This document shows, piece by piece, positions 18,782-25,919 of a stretch of DNA of 64,000 bases. The notes beneath the pieces are model-generated. The model saw nothing but the letters and a program-made list of their open reading frames with translations. It did no database searches and was not told where the DNA came from. Made by a program: the position numbers and the translations under genes. Numbering within the stretch: position 1 is the first letter of the stretch; each line of letters starts with the position of its first letter. This DNA is from Streptomyces sp. NRRL S-37 (lineage in GTDB: Bacteria; Actinomycetota; Actinomycetes; Streptomycetales; Streptomycetaceae), in assembly GCF_000721605.1 (NCBI RefSeq), contig NZ_JOIZ01000005.1, positions 1 through 64,000 on the forward strand, given 5' to 3'.

Positions 18782-19300
18782 TCACTCGGTGGGCGCCCAG
18801 TAGTCGACCAGCGTGCCGACGCCGGGTTCGAGGGTCTTCCAGGAGCCGGTGAAGGACAGGACGGCGAAGGCGGCGGCCGGGTAGCCGAGCCGGCTCATGC
18901 GCTCGCGGGCGTCGCCCTCCGCCGCGCCGGCCAGGATGTCGGCGAGTCCCTGGACGCCCGGGTTGTGGCCGACCAGGAGGACGTTCTGCGCGTCGTCGGG
19001 GGTTTCGTTGAGCAGGGCGATCAGCTCGCCGGGCGAGGCATCGTAGATCCGCTCCTCGTAGACGGTCTTCGGCCGCTCGGGAAACTCGTGGACCGCGAGC
19101 TTCCAGGTCTCACGGGTCCGGACCGCGGTGGAGCACAGGGCCAGGTCGAAGGCGATGCCGGTGTCGGCGAGCTTGCGCCCGGCGACGGCGGCATCCATGC
19201 GGCCCCGCTCGGCGAGTGGGCGCTCGTGGTCGGAGACCGGGGGCCAGTCGGCTTTCGCATGCCGGAAAAGGACAATCCTGCGGGGTTCTGCGACGCTCAT
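18782..19300 (-). CDS. SixA-like histidine phosphatase
   Basis: The 172-residue phosphatase of the histidine phosphatase (RHG) superfamily has catalytic RHAKADW near the N-terminus, ERPLAERGR, CSTAVRTRETW, and the second catalytic His in VLLVGHNPGVQGLA. It is close in size and motif to SixA, which removes phosphate from histidine phosphotransfer domains. In Streptomyces the true substrate is unknown. It is cytoplasmic. Confidence 0.9.
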   Translation of the reverse strand: MSVAEPRRIVLFRHAKADWPPVSDHERPLAERGRMDAAVAGRKLADTGIAFDLALCSTAVRTRETWKLAVHEFPERPKTVYEERIYDASPGELIALLNETPDDAQNVLLVGHNPGVQGLADILAGAAEGDARERMSRLGYPAAAFAVLSFTGSWKTLEPGVGTLVDYWAPTE

Positions 19301-19363
19301 GTGACCCAGCTTCGCATGAAACAGGCCATGGGGCGCAGGGAGTTGACCGGCGCTTCCGGGGGG

Positions 19364-19570
19364 TCAGCGGGCTATGAGCTGCTGCGCGCGCTCGACGAGG
19401 TGGGTGAGCGCGGGATCGCCCACGGCCGCGTGGGCGTCGGCGGGGTTGAGGACCAGGGTGAGCAGGGCGACGAAGGCGAGGGTGGGCAGGGCCAGGGCCC
19501 ACCACGGCAGCCGGGTGGTGACGGCGCCCCGGGGAGCCGGGTGGGGCGGGGTGTGCGTGCGCGCCGACAT
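19364..19570 (-). CDS. Small membrane-anchored or secreted protein
   Basis: The 68-residue protein has a hydrophilic Pro-rich start, one hydrophobic helix (LPWWALALPTLAFVALLTLVLNP) and a short external tail ending THLVERAQQLIAR. I do not recognise a family. ATG 19570 is supported by a GGAGG element five to seven bases upstream. A possible cleavage site after ADAHA would make it secreted. It lies between the phosphatase and the 38-residue gene, all on the same strand. Confidence 0.7.
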   Translation of the reverse strand: MSARTHTPPHPAPRGAVTTRLPWWALALPTLAFVALLTLVLNPADAHAAVGDPALTHLVERAQQLIAR

Positions 19571-19738
19571 GGGGCCTCCGCTCTTCGAGTGGTCCGTGGT
19601 CCGTGGCCCGCGTCTCGCGTCTCGCGGCCACATCTCGAAGGTACGGATTTCCGAGGGCCCGGCCCATCCGGTGATCCACCCACTTGACCCTGAGCCTGGC
19701 CCCCTAGGGGATAGGGGTGCCAGCACCACCATGGGGCG

Positions 19739-19855
19739 TCACGGGGCGAGGATCGTCGCGATCACGCCGATGACGATGAAGATGGCGAAGAACGCGCCGA
19801 AGACGAGGAGCATCTTCTTCTGGCTGTTCTGCGGGTTCGGGTCGAGGACTGGCAT
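19739..19855 (-). CDS. SGM_5486-type transporter-associated microprotein
   Basis: The 38-residue protein MPVLDPNPQNSQKKMLLVFG... has one membrane helix (LLVFGAFFAIFIVIGVIATIL). As I recall, this matches a named family of very small Streptomyces proteins found beside CynX/NimT-type MFS transporters, and such a transporter is the next gene upstream on this strand. It could be a transporter subunit. ATG 19855 is the only reasonable start. The short length makes it easy to miss. Confidence 0.75.
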   Translation of the reverse strand: MPVLDPNPQNSQKKMLLVFGAFFAIFIVIGVIATILAP

Positions 19856-20211
19856 GGGGCAAGTCTCGCACCTCGGTCGCCTGCGGCGGGCTTCGGGGGC
19901 GTACGGCGTGGGTGGCCTGGCGGCCGGGCAGGTGGCCTGAGGGCCGTGGCCTTCGGCGTCATGGCTTCGTCGGCCGGTTCGCCGGGGTGGTTTACGGCCG
20001 TGGAGGGGCCGTTTGTTTCGCCCCCGCCGCCCCTTCCCGTCCCTGGGGGCTCCGCCCCCAGACCCCCTCGCGCAGTTCCCCGCGCCCCTATACGCCCAGC
20101 CCCCTCGCGCCCACGCGGCGGAGCCGCATATCGGCACAGCCCCGCGCCCCTATGGCCCGCCCCCCTTCGCGCCCGCGCGGCTGAGCCGCACGTCGGCACA
20201 GCCCCGCGCCC
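19856..20211. repeat. Intergenic repeat block between the microprotein and MFS genes
   Basis: No gene is visible in these 356 bases. From 20016 it carries the GCCCCCGCCGCCCCTTCCCG element and a hairpin GGGGGCTCCGCCCCC, with a second copy at 59286-59344. Two or three copies of the CCCCGCGCCCCTA-type element follow (around 20069-20090, 20140-20153 and 20200-20214), separated by CGGAGCCGCA and CTGAGCCGCA motifs. The block probably includes the transporter's 3' end signals. Confidence 0.6.
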
Positions 20212-21510
20212 CTAGGAGGCCGTTGCCTCGTCCTCCACCGTGCGGTCGCGGCCTGCCAGGACGCCCACGATCATCTGGGGGATCATCAGGCCGGCCATCA
20301 GGGCGATCGGCAGGCCCCAGCCGCCGCTGTGCTGGTAGAGGACGCCCACCAGGAGCGGGCCGGGGATGGAGATCAGATAGCCGGTGCTCTGGGCGAAGGC
20401 CGACAGCTGGGCCACGCCCGCGCCGGTCCTGGCCCGCATCCCGACCATGGTGAGCGCCAGCGGGAAGGCGCAGTTCGCTATGCCCAGCAGCACCGCCCAG
20501 GCCCAGGCACCGGCGGCCGGGGCGAGGTACAGGCCCGCGTAGCCGACGAGGCCGCTGACGCCCAGCGCGAGCACGATCGGGCCCTGGTGGGGCAGCCGGG
20601 TGGCGAGGCGCGGGATGACGAAGGCCAGCGGTACGCCCATCACCATGGTGACCGCGAGGAGCAGCCCGGCCGTGCCGGCGGGGACGCCGGCGTCCCGGAA
20701 GATCTGCGCCATCCAGCCCATGGTGATGTAGGCGGCGGTGGCCTGGAGCCCGAAGAAGACGGCCAGCGCCCAGGCGGTGCGGCTGCGGGTCATGCGCAGC
20801 CGCACCGGTGCCTCGGCGGGCGCGTCCCGTCCGGCACGCGCCCCGTCGTGCTCCGGTTCCCGGGCCCGTACGAAGGGGATCCACGGCAGTACGGCGGCTG
20901 CCGCCAGGGCCGCCCACAGGACGAGGCCCGAGCGCCAGTTCCCGCCCAGCGCGTCGGTCAGCGGCACGGTCACGGCCGCCGCCGTGGCGGTGCCCAGGGC
21001 GAGGGCCATGGAGTACAGGCCGGTCATGGAGCCGACCCGGTCGGGGAACCAGCGCTTGACGATGACCGGCATCAGGACGTTGCTGACGGCGATGCCCATC
21101 AGCGCCAGCGCGCTGGTGGCCAGGAACGCCGCCGTGCCGCCCACGTACGGGCGGATCAGCAGGCCGGTGCCGATGGCGACCATGCCGGCGCAGACCACCG
21201 CGCCCGCGCCGAACCGGCGGGCCAGCCGCGGCGCGGTGACGCCGAAGACGGCGAAGCACAAGGGGGGCACGGAGGTGAGCAGTCCGGCCACGCTCCCGCT
21301 CATGCCGAGCCCGTCGCGGACCTCCTCCAGCAGCGCGCCCAGGCTGGTGATGGCGGGGCGGAGGTTGAGCGCGGCCAGCACGATGCCGACGACGAGCAGT
21401 CGCGTCCGCCAAGCGTGCGCGGCACCGGCCCGGCGGACGGTCCGGGCCTCGGACGCGGCCGGTGTGCGTACGGTCGTGGACGTGGGTGTCCGGGTTTCCT
21501 CGCTAGCCAT
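20212..21510 (-). CDS. CynX/NimT-type MFS transporter
   Basis: The 432-residue major facilitator has twelve predicted helices (RLLVVGIVLAALNLRPAITSLGALL through IALMAGLMIPQMIVGVLAGRDR). The RPAITSLGALLEEVRDGLGMSGSVAGLLTSVPPLCFAVFG stretch is typical of the CynX (cyanate) and NimT (nitroimidazole) family of exporters. The substrate is unknown. ATG 21510 is supported by a -10-like TATGAT (minus strand, 21523-21518) seven bases before it, suggesting a leaderless message; ATGs at 21519 and 21522 are alternatives. The divergent GntR gene is its likely regulator. Confidence 0.88.
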   Translation of the reverse strand: MASEETRTPTSTTVRTPAASEARTVRRAGAAHAWRTRLLVVGIVLAALNLRPAITSLGALLEEVRDGLGMSGSVAGLLTSVPPLCFAVFGVTAPRLARRFGAGAVVCAGMVAIGTGLLIRPYVGGTAAFLATSALALMGIAVSNVLMPVIVKRWFPDRVGSMTGLYSMALALGTATAAAVTVPLTDALGGNWRSGLVLWAALAAAAVLPWIPFVRAREPEHDGARAGRDAPAEAPVRLRMTRSRTAWALAVFFGLQATAAYITMGWMAQIFRDAGVPAGTAGLLLAVTMVMGVPLAFVIPRLATRLPHQGPIVLALGVSGLVGYAGLYLAPAAGAWAWAVLLGIANCAFPLALTMVGMRARTGAGVAQLSAFAQSTGYLISIPGPLLVGVLYQHSGGWGLPIALMAGLMIPQMIVGVLAGRDRTVEDEATAS

Positions 21511-21524
21511 GACACCCATCATAG

Positions 21525-21539
21525 AATCATGGGATGATT
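21525..21539. promoter_or_regulatory. GntR-type operator candidate
   Basis: The perfect inverted repeat AATCATGGGATGATT (six-base arms, three-base spacer) sits immediately upstream of the MFS -10 element and 54 bases before the regulator start. Its position and symmetry fit an operator for the divergent FadR-family regulator. Confidence 0.6.
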
Positions 21540-21592
21540 GGTTGTCCATGCCGAGGTCGCCGTGCGGCGCCCCTGTCGTGCGAAGGTGTGTC

Positions 21593-22285
21593 ATGCCGCT
21601 GAGCCATCCCCGTCGTTCGGCCCTGTCCGAGCAGGTCATCGCCGCCCTGCGGGCCCAGATCACCTCGGGCGAGTGGCCGGTCGGCACGCGCATCCCCACC
21701 GAGCCGGAGCTGGTGGAGCAGCTGGGGGTGGCCCGCAACACGGTCCGTGAGGCCGTCCGCGCGCTGGCGCACAACGGGCTGCTGGACATCCGGCAGGGCT
21801 CGGGCACGTACGTGGTGGCCACGAGCGAGCTGGCGGGCGTGATGCACCGCCGCTTCGCCGACGCCGACCCCCGGCACATCGCCGAGCTGCGTTCGACCCT
21901 GGAGTCGGCGGCGGCGCGGCTGGCCGCCGAGCGGCGCACGGAGAAGGACCTCAAGCAGATCGACACCCTGCTGCTGCGCCGGGAGGAGGCCTGGGGGTCG
22001 GGTGAGGCGGAGGCGTTCGTGGCGGCGGACGCCACGTTCCACCTGGCGGTCGTGGCCGCCTCGCACAACGACGTGATGACCGCGATGTACGCGGATCTGA
22101 GCGAGGTGTTGCGGGACTGGCTGCGCGACGACGTGGGCGAGGGGATGACCCCGGAGACGCACATGGACCACGGCCGGCTGGTGGACGCGATCCGCGCGGG
22201 GGACGCGGCGACGGCGGCCGAGGAGGCCGCCGCCTATCCGTTCATGTGCCGTCCGGGGCTGTTCGGTCCGCCCTCCGCCGGCTGA
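21593..22285 (+). CDS. GntR-family regulator, FadR (FCD) subgroup
   Basis: The 230-residue repressor has a winged helix at about 8-75 (LSEQVIAALRAQITSGEWPVGTRIPTEPELVEQLGVARNTVREAVRALAHNGLLDIRQGSGTYV), then an all-helical FCD effector domain. Metal-binding residues of that domain are visible in ADATFHLAVVAASHN and the later MDHGRLVDAIRAGD. Ligands of this class are usually small carboxylates. ATG 21593 follows GAAGG at good spacing. It is divergent from the MFS exporter, which it probably controls. Confidence 0.9.
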   Translation: MPLSHPRRSALSEQVIAALRAQITSGEWPVGTRIPTEPELVEQLGVARNTVREAVRALAHNGLLDIRQGSGTYVVATSELAGVMHRRFADADPRHIAELRSTLESAAARLAAERRTEKDLKQIDTLLLRREEAWGSGEAEAFVAADATFHLAVVAASHNDVMTAMYADLSEVLRDWLRDDVGEGMTPETHMDHGRLVDAIRAGDAATAAEEAAAYPFMCRPGLFGPPSAG

Positions 22286-22306
22286 CGCGCGCCGGGGGTG
22301 ACAGCG

Positions 22307-22342
22307 CGAGGGCCCGCACCCCGTACGGGATGCGGGCCCTCG
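22307..22342. terminator. Bidirectional terminator between the regulator and fabI
   Basis: A 12-bp perfect inverted repeat (CGAGGGCCCGCA at 22307-22318 and TGCGGGCCCTCG at 22331-22342) surrounds a small inner CCCGTACGGG. It lies between two convergent genes. Confidence 0.85.
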
Positions 22343-22354
22343 TGAGGCGTCCGG

Positions 22355-23122
22355 TCAGGCGCCGATGGCGTGCAGACCGCCGTCCACGTGGACGATCTCG
22401 CCCGTGGTCTTCGGGAACCAGTCGCTCAGCAGGGCGACGACGCCCCGGCCGGCCGGCTCGGGGTCCTTCAGGTCCCACTCCAGCGGGGAGCGGTGGTCCC
22501 ACACGGAGGCCAGTTCACTGAAGCCCGGGATGGACTTGGCGGCCATGGAGCCGATCGGGCCCGCGGAGATCAGGTTGCAGCGGATGTTCTGCTTGCCCAG
22601 GTCACGGGCCATGTAACGGCTGGTGGCTTCCAGGGCGGCCTTGGCGGGGCCCATCCAGTCGTACTGCGGCCAGGCGTACTGCGCGTCGAAGGTGAGGCCG
22701 ACGACCGAGCCGCCGTTCTGCATCAGCGGCAGGCAGGCCATGGTCAGCGACTTCAGGGAGTACGCCGAGACGTGCATGGCGGTGGCGACCGACTCGAACG
22801 GCGTGTTCAGGAAGTTGCCGCCGAGCGCGTCCTGCGGCGCGAAGCCGATGGAGTGCACGACGCCGTCGAGGCCGCCGAGCTCCTCGCCGACCACGTCGGC
22901 CAGCCGGCCCAGGTGCTCGTCGTTGGTGACGTCGAGCTCGATGACCTTGGTGGGCCTGGGGAGCTTCTTGGCGATGCGCTCGGTCAGGGTGGGCCGCGGG
23001 AACGCGGTCAGGATGATCTCGGCGCCCTGCTCCTGGGCCAGCTTGGCGGTGTGGAAGGCGATGGAGGACTCCATCAGCACACCGGTGATCAGGACGCGCT
23101 TGCCCTCGAGAATTCCGCTCAT
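22355..23122 (-). CDS. fabI: Enoyl-[acyl-carrier-protein] reductase (NADH)
   Basis: The 255-residue InhA/FabI-type reductase reduces the trans-2-enoyl-ACP in each fatty-acid elongation cycle. Motifs are VLITGVLMESSIAFHTA (NADH loop), VHSIGFAP and the catalytic YDWMGPAKAALE (Tyr-x6-Lys). Length is normal. It follows fabG on the same strand with five bases between, an arrangement conserved in actinobacteria (mabA-inhA in mycobacteria). It is an essential housekeeping gene and the target of triclosan- and isoniazid-type inhibitors. Confidence 0.96.
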   Translation of the reverse strand: MSGILEGKRVLITGVLMESSIAFHTAKLAQEQGAEIILTAFPRPTLTERIAKKLPRPTKVIELDVTNDEHLGRLADVVGEELGGLDGVVHSIGFAPQDALGGNFLNTPFESVATAMHVSAYSLKSLTMACLPLMQNGGSVVGLTFDAQYAWPQYDWMGPAKAALEATSRYMARDLGKQNIRCNLISAGPIGSMAAKSIPGFSELASVWDHRSPLEWDLKDPEPAGRGVVALLSDWFPKTTGEIVHVDGGLHAIGA

Positions 23123-23127
23123 GTCGT

Positions 23128-23832
23128 TCAGTGACCCATTCCCAGTCCGCCGTCAACAGGAATGACGGCTCCAGTGATGTACGAGGCCTCGTCCGAGGCG
23201 AGGAACCGCACCGCGGCGGCGATCTCCTCCGGCTGCGCGTACCGGCCGAGCGGCACCTGCGACACGATGTTCGCCCGCTGGTCGTCGGTGAGCACCTTGG
23301 TCATGTCGGTGTCGACGAAGCCGGGCGCGACGACGTTGAAGGTGATGTTGCGCGAGCCCAGCTCACGGGCGAGGGAGCGCGCGAAGCCGACCAGGCCGGC
23401 CTTGGAGGCGGCGTAGTTCGCCTGCCCCGCGGAGCCGAGGAGTCCGACCACCGAGGAGATCAGCACGACGCGGCCCTTCTTGGCGCGCAGCATGCCGCGG
23501 TTGGCGCGCTTGACGACCCGGAAGGTGCCGGTGAGGTTGGTGTCGACGACCGAGGTGAAGTCCTCCTCGGACATGCGCATGAGGAGCTGGTCCTTGGTGA
23601 CACCGGCGTTGGCCACGAGCACCTCGACGGGGCCGTGTGCCTCCTCGATCTCCTTGTAGGCCTGCTCCACCTGCTCGGGGTCGGTGATGTCGCACTTGAC
23701 GGCGAGGAAGCCGGCCGGCGGCTCCCCCGAGCGGTATGTGATGGCGACCTTGTCGCCGGCGTCGGCGAACGCGCGGGCGATGGCGAGGCCGATGCCCCGG
23801 TTGCCTCCGGTGACGAGAACCGAGCGGCTCAA
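23128..23832 (-). CDS. fabG: 3-oxoacyl-[acyl-carrier-protein] reductase
   Basis: The 234-residue SDR of fatty-acid synthesis has TGGNRGIGLAIA, VANAGVT, ISSVVG and the catalytic ANYAASKAG (Tyr, Lys). It uses NADPH to reduce 3-oxoacyl-ACP. The start is most likely TTG at 23832 (TTG AGC CGC TCG), because SRSVLVTGG is the family N-terminus and no ATG or GTG fits; GGGTGA lies a few bases upstream. The rare TTG start may limit expression. It forms an operon with fabI. Confidence 0.93.
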   Translation of the reverse strand: MSRSVLVTGGNRGIGLAIARAFADAGDKVAITYRSGEPPAGFLAVKCDITDPEQVEQAYKEIEEAHGPVEVLVANAGVTKDQLLMRMSEEDFTSVVDTNLTGTFRVVKRANRGMLRAKKGRVVLISSVVGLLGSAGQANYAASKAGLVGFARSLARELGSRNITFNVVAPGFVDTDMTKVLTDDQRANIVSQVPLGRYAQPEEIAAAVRFLASDEASYITGAVIPVDGGLGMGH

Positions 23833-23991
23833 CGGATCACCCTTTCGATAGCGGTCTGGTGCACCGCCCGGACACCTGGATGACAGGCGGCTACCCCGAA
23901 AACCTATCGGTCCGGCCCCCGCCCGGGACATTCGGGCACCGACAGTGGCTCTCGTGGCCTCCTGTCGGGTTCCTACAGTTCGTGGCCCCGG

Positions 23992-24162
23992 TCAGTCCGC
24001 CATACCGGGTGCGCGGGCCGACAGCCCTTCGGCGCGAGCGGTCGCGGGCATCCTGCGGTCGTCTTCCTCGCGCTCGGCAAGGAGTACCGCCAGAGGGTCG
24101 ACGTCCTCCGGCACCTCGTAGTGCGGCATGTCGTGGCGGTCGGCGGCGGTGACGGAACTCAC
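23992..24162 (-). CDS. Small acidic hypothetical protein
   Basis: A possible 56-residue product, starting GTG 24162 (or ATG 24129 for 45 residues), has MPHYEVPEDVDPLAVLLAEREEDDRRMP in its middle. Composition and codon pattern look coding, but I recognise no family. It begins 30 bases after the stop of the SEC-C fragment and may once have been its operon partner. Confidence 0.4.
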   Translation of the reverse strand: MSSVTAADRHDMPHYEVPEDVDPLAVLLAEREEDDRRMPATARAEGLSARAPGMAD

Positions 24163-24191
24163 CACCCTGCGGCAGAGACATTGTTCCTGCA

Positions 24192-24400
24192 TCAGACCAG
24201 AGCCGGGTTTCCGCAGCACTTCTTGTACTTGCGGTCCGAGCCGCACCAGCAGGGGCCGTTGCGCGGCGGCGGCCAGGCGGGGGCCTGCCCGCGACGGGCG
24301 AGTTCGGCCGCATACGCGGACCGGGTTGCCGGGGCATCGGCGGAACCGCCGGCCGCTTCGGCGTGGGCCTCCAGCCCGGCCACCGTGGCACAGCCGACCG
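24192..24400 (-). pseudogene. C-terminal remnant of a SEC-C domain protein
   Basis: Reading leftward from about 24400, the sequence encodes an intact end of a SEC-C protein: AELARRGQAPAWPPPRNGPCWCGSDRKYKKCCGNPALV and stop. The CWCG...KKCC pattern is the zinc-binding SEC-C motif seen at the C-terminus of SecA and of many Streptomyces proteins with helical repeats. Upstream (right) of about 24400 the same frame turns into the antisense of the DUF5753 gene, so the N-terminal body of the protein is missing. The gene has been cut by a deletion or rearrangement. Confidence 0.7.
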
Positions 24401-25097
24401 CGAGGCCAAGATCGAGCAGGGGAAGCGGTTCCCGCCGGCGGACCTGCCCGCGCGGGCGGAGGAGGTCCTGGGGCCGGTCGCGGTCAAGGTCCTCACGGCG
24501 GCGGCGAAGAGCCTGACGCGGAGGGTGGGGCTGGCGTCGTGGTTCCGTCATTGGGCGGGGATCGAGGAGGAGGCGATCTCCCTGTACGCGTATGAGTGCC
24601 GGGCGGTTCCCGGGTTGTTGCAGCCGGAGGGGTACGCGCGGGCGGTCTTCGTACGTCAGCTTCCGCCGTTCACTCAGGAACAGATCGATCGCAAGGTGGC
24701 CGCACGGCTTGAGCGGCAGACGCTCTTGACCGAGCGGCCGAACACCGCCTTCACATTCATCATCGAACAGGCCATTCCGGAGCGTGGGGTCGGCGGGGCA
24801 TCGGTCACCGGCGCCGTCATCGACCACCTGCTGGATATGGGCGACAGGACCAATGTCGAGATTCAGATCATGCCTCTCCACCAGCAGGACCACTGCGGTG
24901 TGGATGGTCAGCTGTACATGGCCGAGACACCGGGACACCAGTGGTTCGGTTACATCGAGGGACATCGATCGAGCAGTCTGATTGCTGATCCCGGCGAGGT
25001 GAGTGTCCTCCATCAACGTTATGGCAAGCTGCGTTCCCAAGCCCTGGACCGCCGGGCTACGGTGAACCTGCTGGAACGGATGCGAGGAGCGCTATGA
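24363..25097 (+). pseudogene. N-terminally truncated XRE/DUF5753 regulator
   Basis: From about 24405 this frame reads AKIEQGKRFPPADLPARAEEVLG, the last helices of a Cro/C1-type HTH. A full DUF5753 domain follows (WAGIEEEAISLYAYECRAVPGLLQPEGYARAVF ... FTFIIEQAIPERGVGG ... VEIQIMPLHQQDHCGVDGQLYMAE). The first 40 or so residues of the HTH are absent; in their place is antisense of the SEC-C gene. The in-frame ATG at 24363 would therefore make a protein without working DNA binding. It overlaps DUF397 (ATGA), the normal partner arrangement. Confidence 0.72.
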
Positions 25098-25294
25098 GCA
25101 CCACCACCGATCTGAACTGGTTCAAGAGCAGCTACAGCGGCGGAGATGGGGACAACTGCGTCGAGGTCGCCGTGCGCCCCGGAACCGTCCACATCCGTGA
25201 CTCCAAGGACAAGAGCATCCGGCCTCTCACCGTCACGCCGACCGCATGGGCGGCGTTCGCGGCACTCGCGGCGGGCGCGGCCCTGGACGGCTGA
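25094..25294 (+). CDS. DUF397 protein
   Basis: The 66-residue protein is a typical DUF397: LNWFKSSYSGGDGDNCVEVAV, VHIRDSKDKS and a C-terminal AWAAFAALAAG. These proteins are encoded right after DUF5753 regulators in streptomycetes (as with WhiJ- and AbaA-like loci) and act with them in a developmental or antitoxin-like way. Start and upstream stop overlap as ATGA. Its regulator here is truncated, so this copy is probably an orphan. Confidence 0.88.
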   Translation: MSTTTDLNWFKSSYSGGDGDNCVEVAVRPGTVHIRDSKDKSIRPLTVTPTAWAAFAALAAGAALDG

Positions 25295-25318
25295 GTCCGC
25301 GTCGTACGTGACGCCGGC

Positions 25319-25383
25319 GGGGGGGGGGGGGGGGGGGGGGGGGCCCCGCCCCCCCCCCCGGGCGCCCCCCCCCCCCCCCCCCC
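25319..25383. other. Long G and C homopolymer tracts (probable assembly artefact)
   Basis: Twenty-five G (25319-25343) are followed by CCCC, G, a run of 11 C, GGGCG and nineteen C (25365-25383). A natural sequence of this kind would be extremely unstable. It falls inside a minus-strand secreted-protein gene exactly where the protein sequence stops making sense. A gap-edge or hairpin-stall artefact is the simplest reading. Confidence 0.7.
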
Positions 25384-25606
25384 GCCAGCCGCCCAGACCC
25401 GTGTCCAGGCAGGTGCCGGGGTTGATGACGTAGGTGCTGAAGCCGCCCCGCAGCGGGAACTCCACGGTGAGGTACTGCGCGCGGTGGTTGCAGGCCGTCA
25501 GCCCACCCCTGGTCAAGGGCTCGTCGGCGACCGCCGCGGGGGCGGACAGGACCGTGAGGAGACCGGCGGTCGCGGCCGCCAGGGCGGCCACACGACGCAT
25601 ACGCAT
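25384..25606 (-). pseudogene. Secreted protein gene, 3' part lost in the homopolymer
   Basis: Starting ATG 25606 behind AGGAG, the frame encodes a signal peptide (RRVAALAAATAGLLTVLSAPAAVA) and a mature start DEPLTRGGLTACNHRAQYLTVEF, then FSTYVINPGTCLDTGLGGW, where a Cys pair could form a disulphide. The product then runs into poly-Gly/Arg from the G/C tract, and the true end is not recoverable. It is marked broken because of the sequence here; the gene may be intact in the organism. Function is unknown. Confidence 0.6.
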
Positions 25607-25919
25607 ACGCACTCCTTGTGTCAGGCCGTCCGGTGATCGTCCGGACCGGCGCTTCCGAACGTACGGTGACTCCACGCACGGACAGTGACGGGATATATAC
25701 CGGTTGGTGAACAACCGTTACTTCAGGAGCAGTTGGGGATCCACGGGTGGGCGTGAAGCGCCACGGCGGGCGCCCGCGGCCCCGGCGGCCGAACCGCTCG
25801 TCGGCACCGGGGCGATGACGCCGGACGGCCCGTCGTCCGCCACGCCTCCCGGGACACCGCATGATTCACTGCTGACGGACGAACACATCTCGGATGGTGA
25901 GAAAAAGGGGAGGCCGCTC
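25607..25919. promoter_or_regulatory. Divergent promoter region before tldD
   Basis: These 313 bases separate the leftward secreted-protein gene from tldD. An unusually A+T-rich spot for this genome, GGGATATATACC at about 25690-25701, reads TATATA on both strands and may be a -10 element. Next to it CGGTTGGTGAACAACCG can form a five-base-pair hairpin. I see no gene here. Confidence 0.35.

Noticed and set aside
20016..20211. Insertion sequence remnant
   Set aside because: There is no transposase fragment and no terminal repeats with target duplication; the units are the common Streptomyces intergenic elements.
21525..21592. Short ORF between the MFS and GntR genes
   Set aside because: There is no start with a ribosome-binding site; the bases are better explained as operator and promoter sequence.
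24192..25040. A 282-residue SEC-C protein as an intact gene
   Set aside because: Only the last 55-70 residues look like protein; the rest is antisense to the DUF5753 domain.
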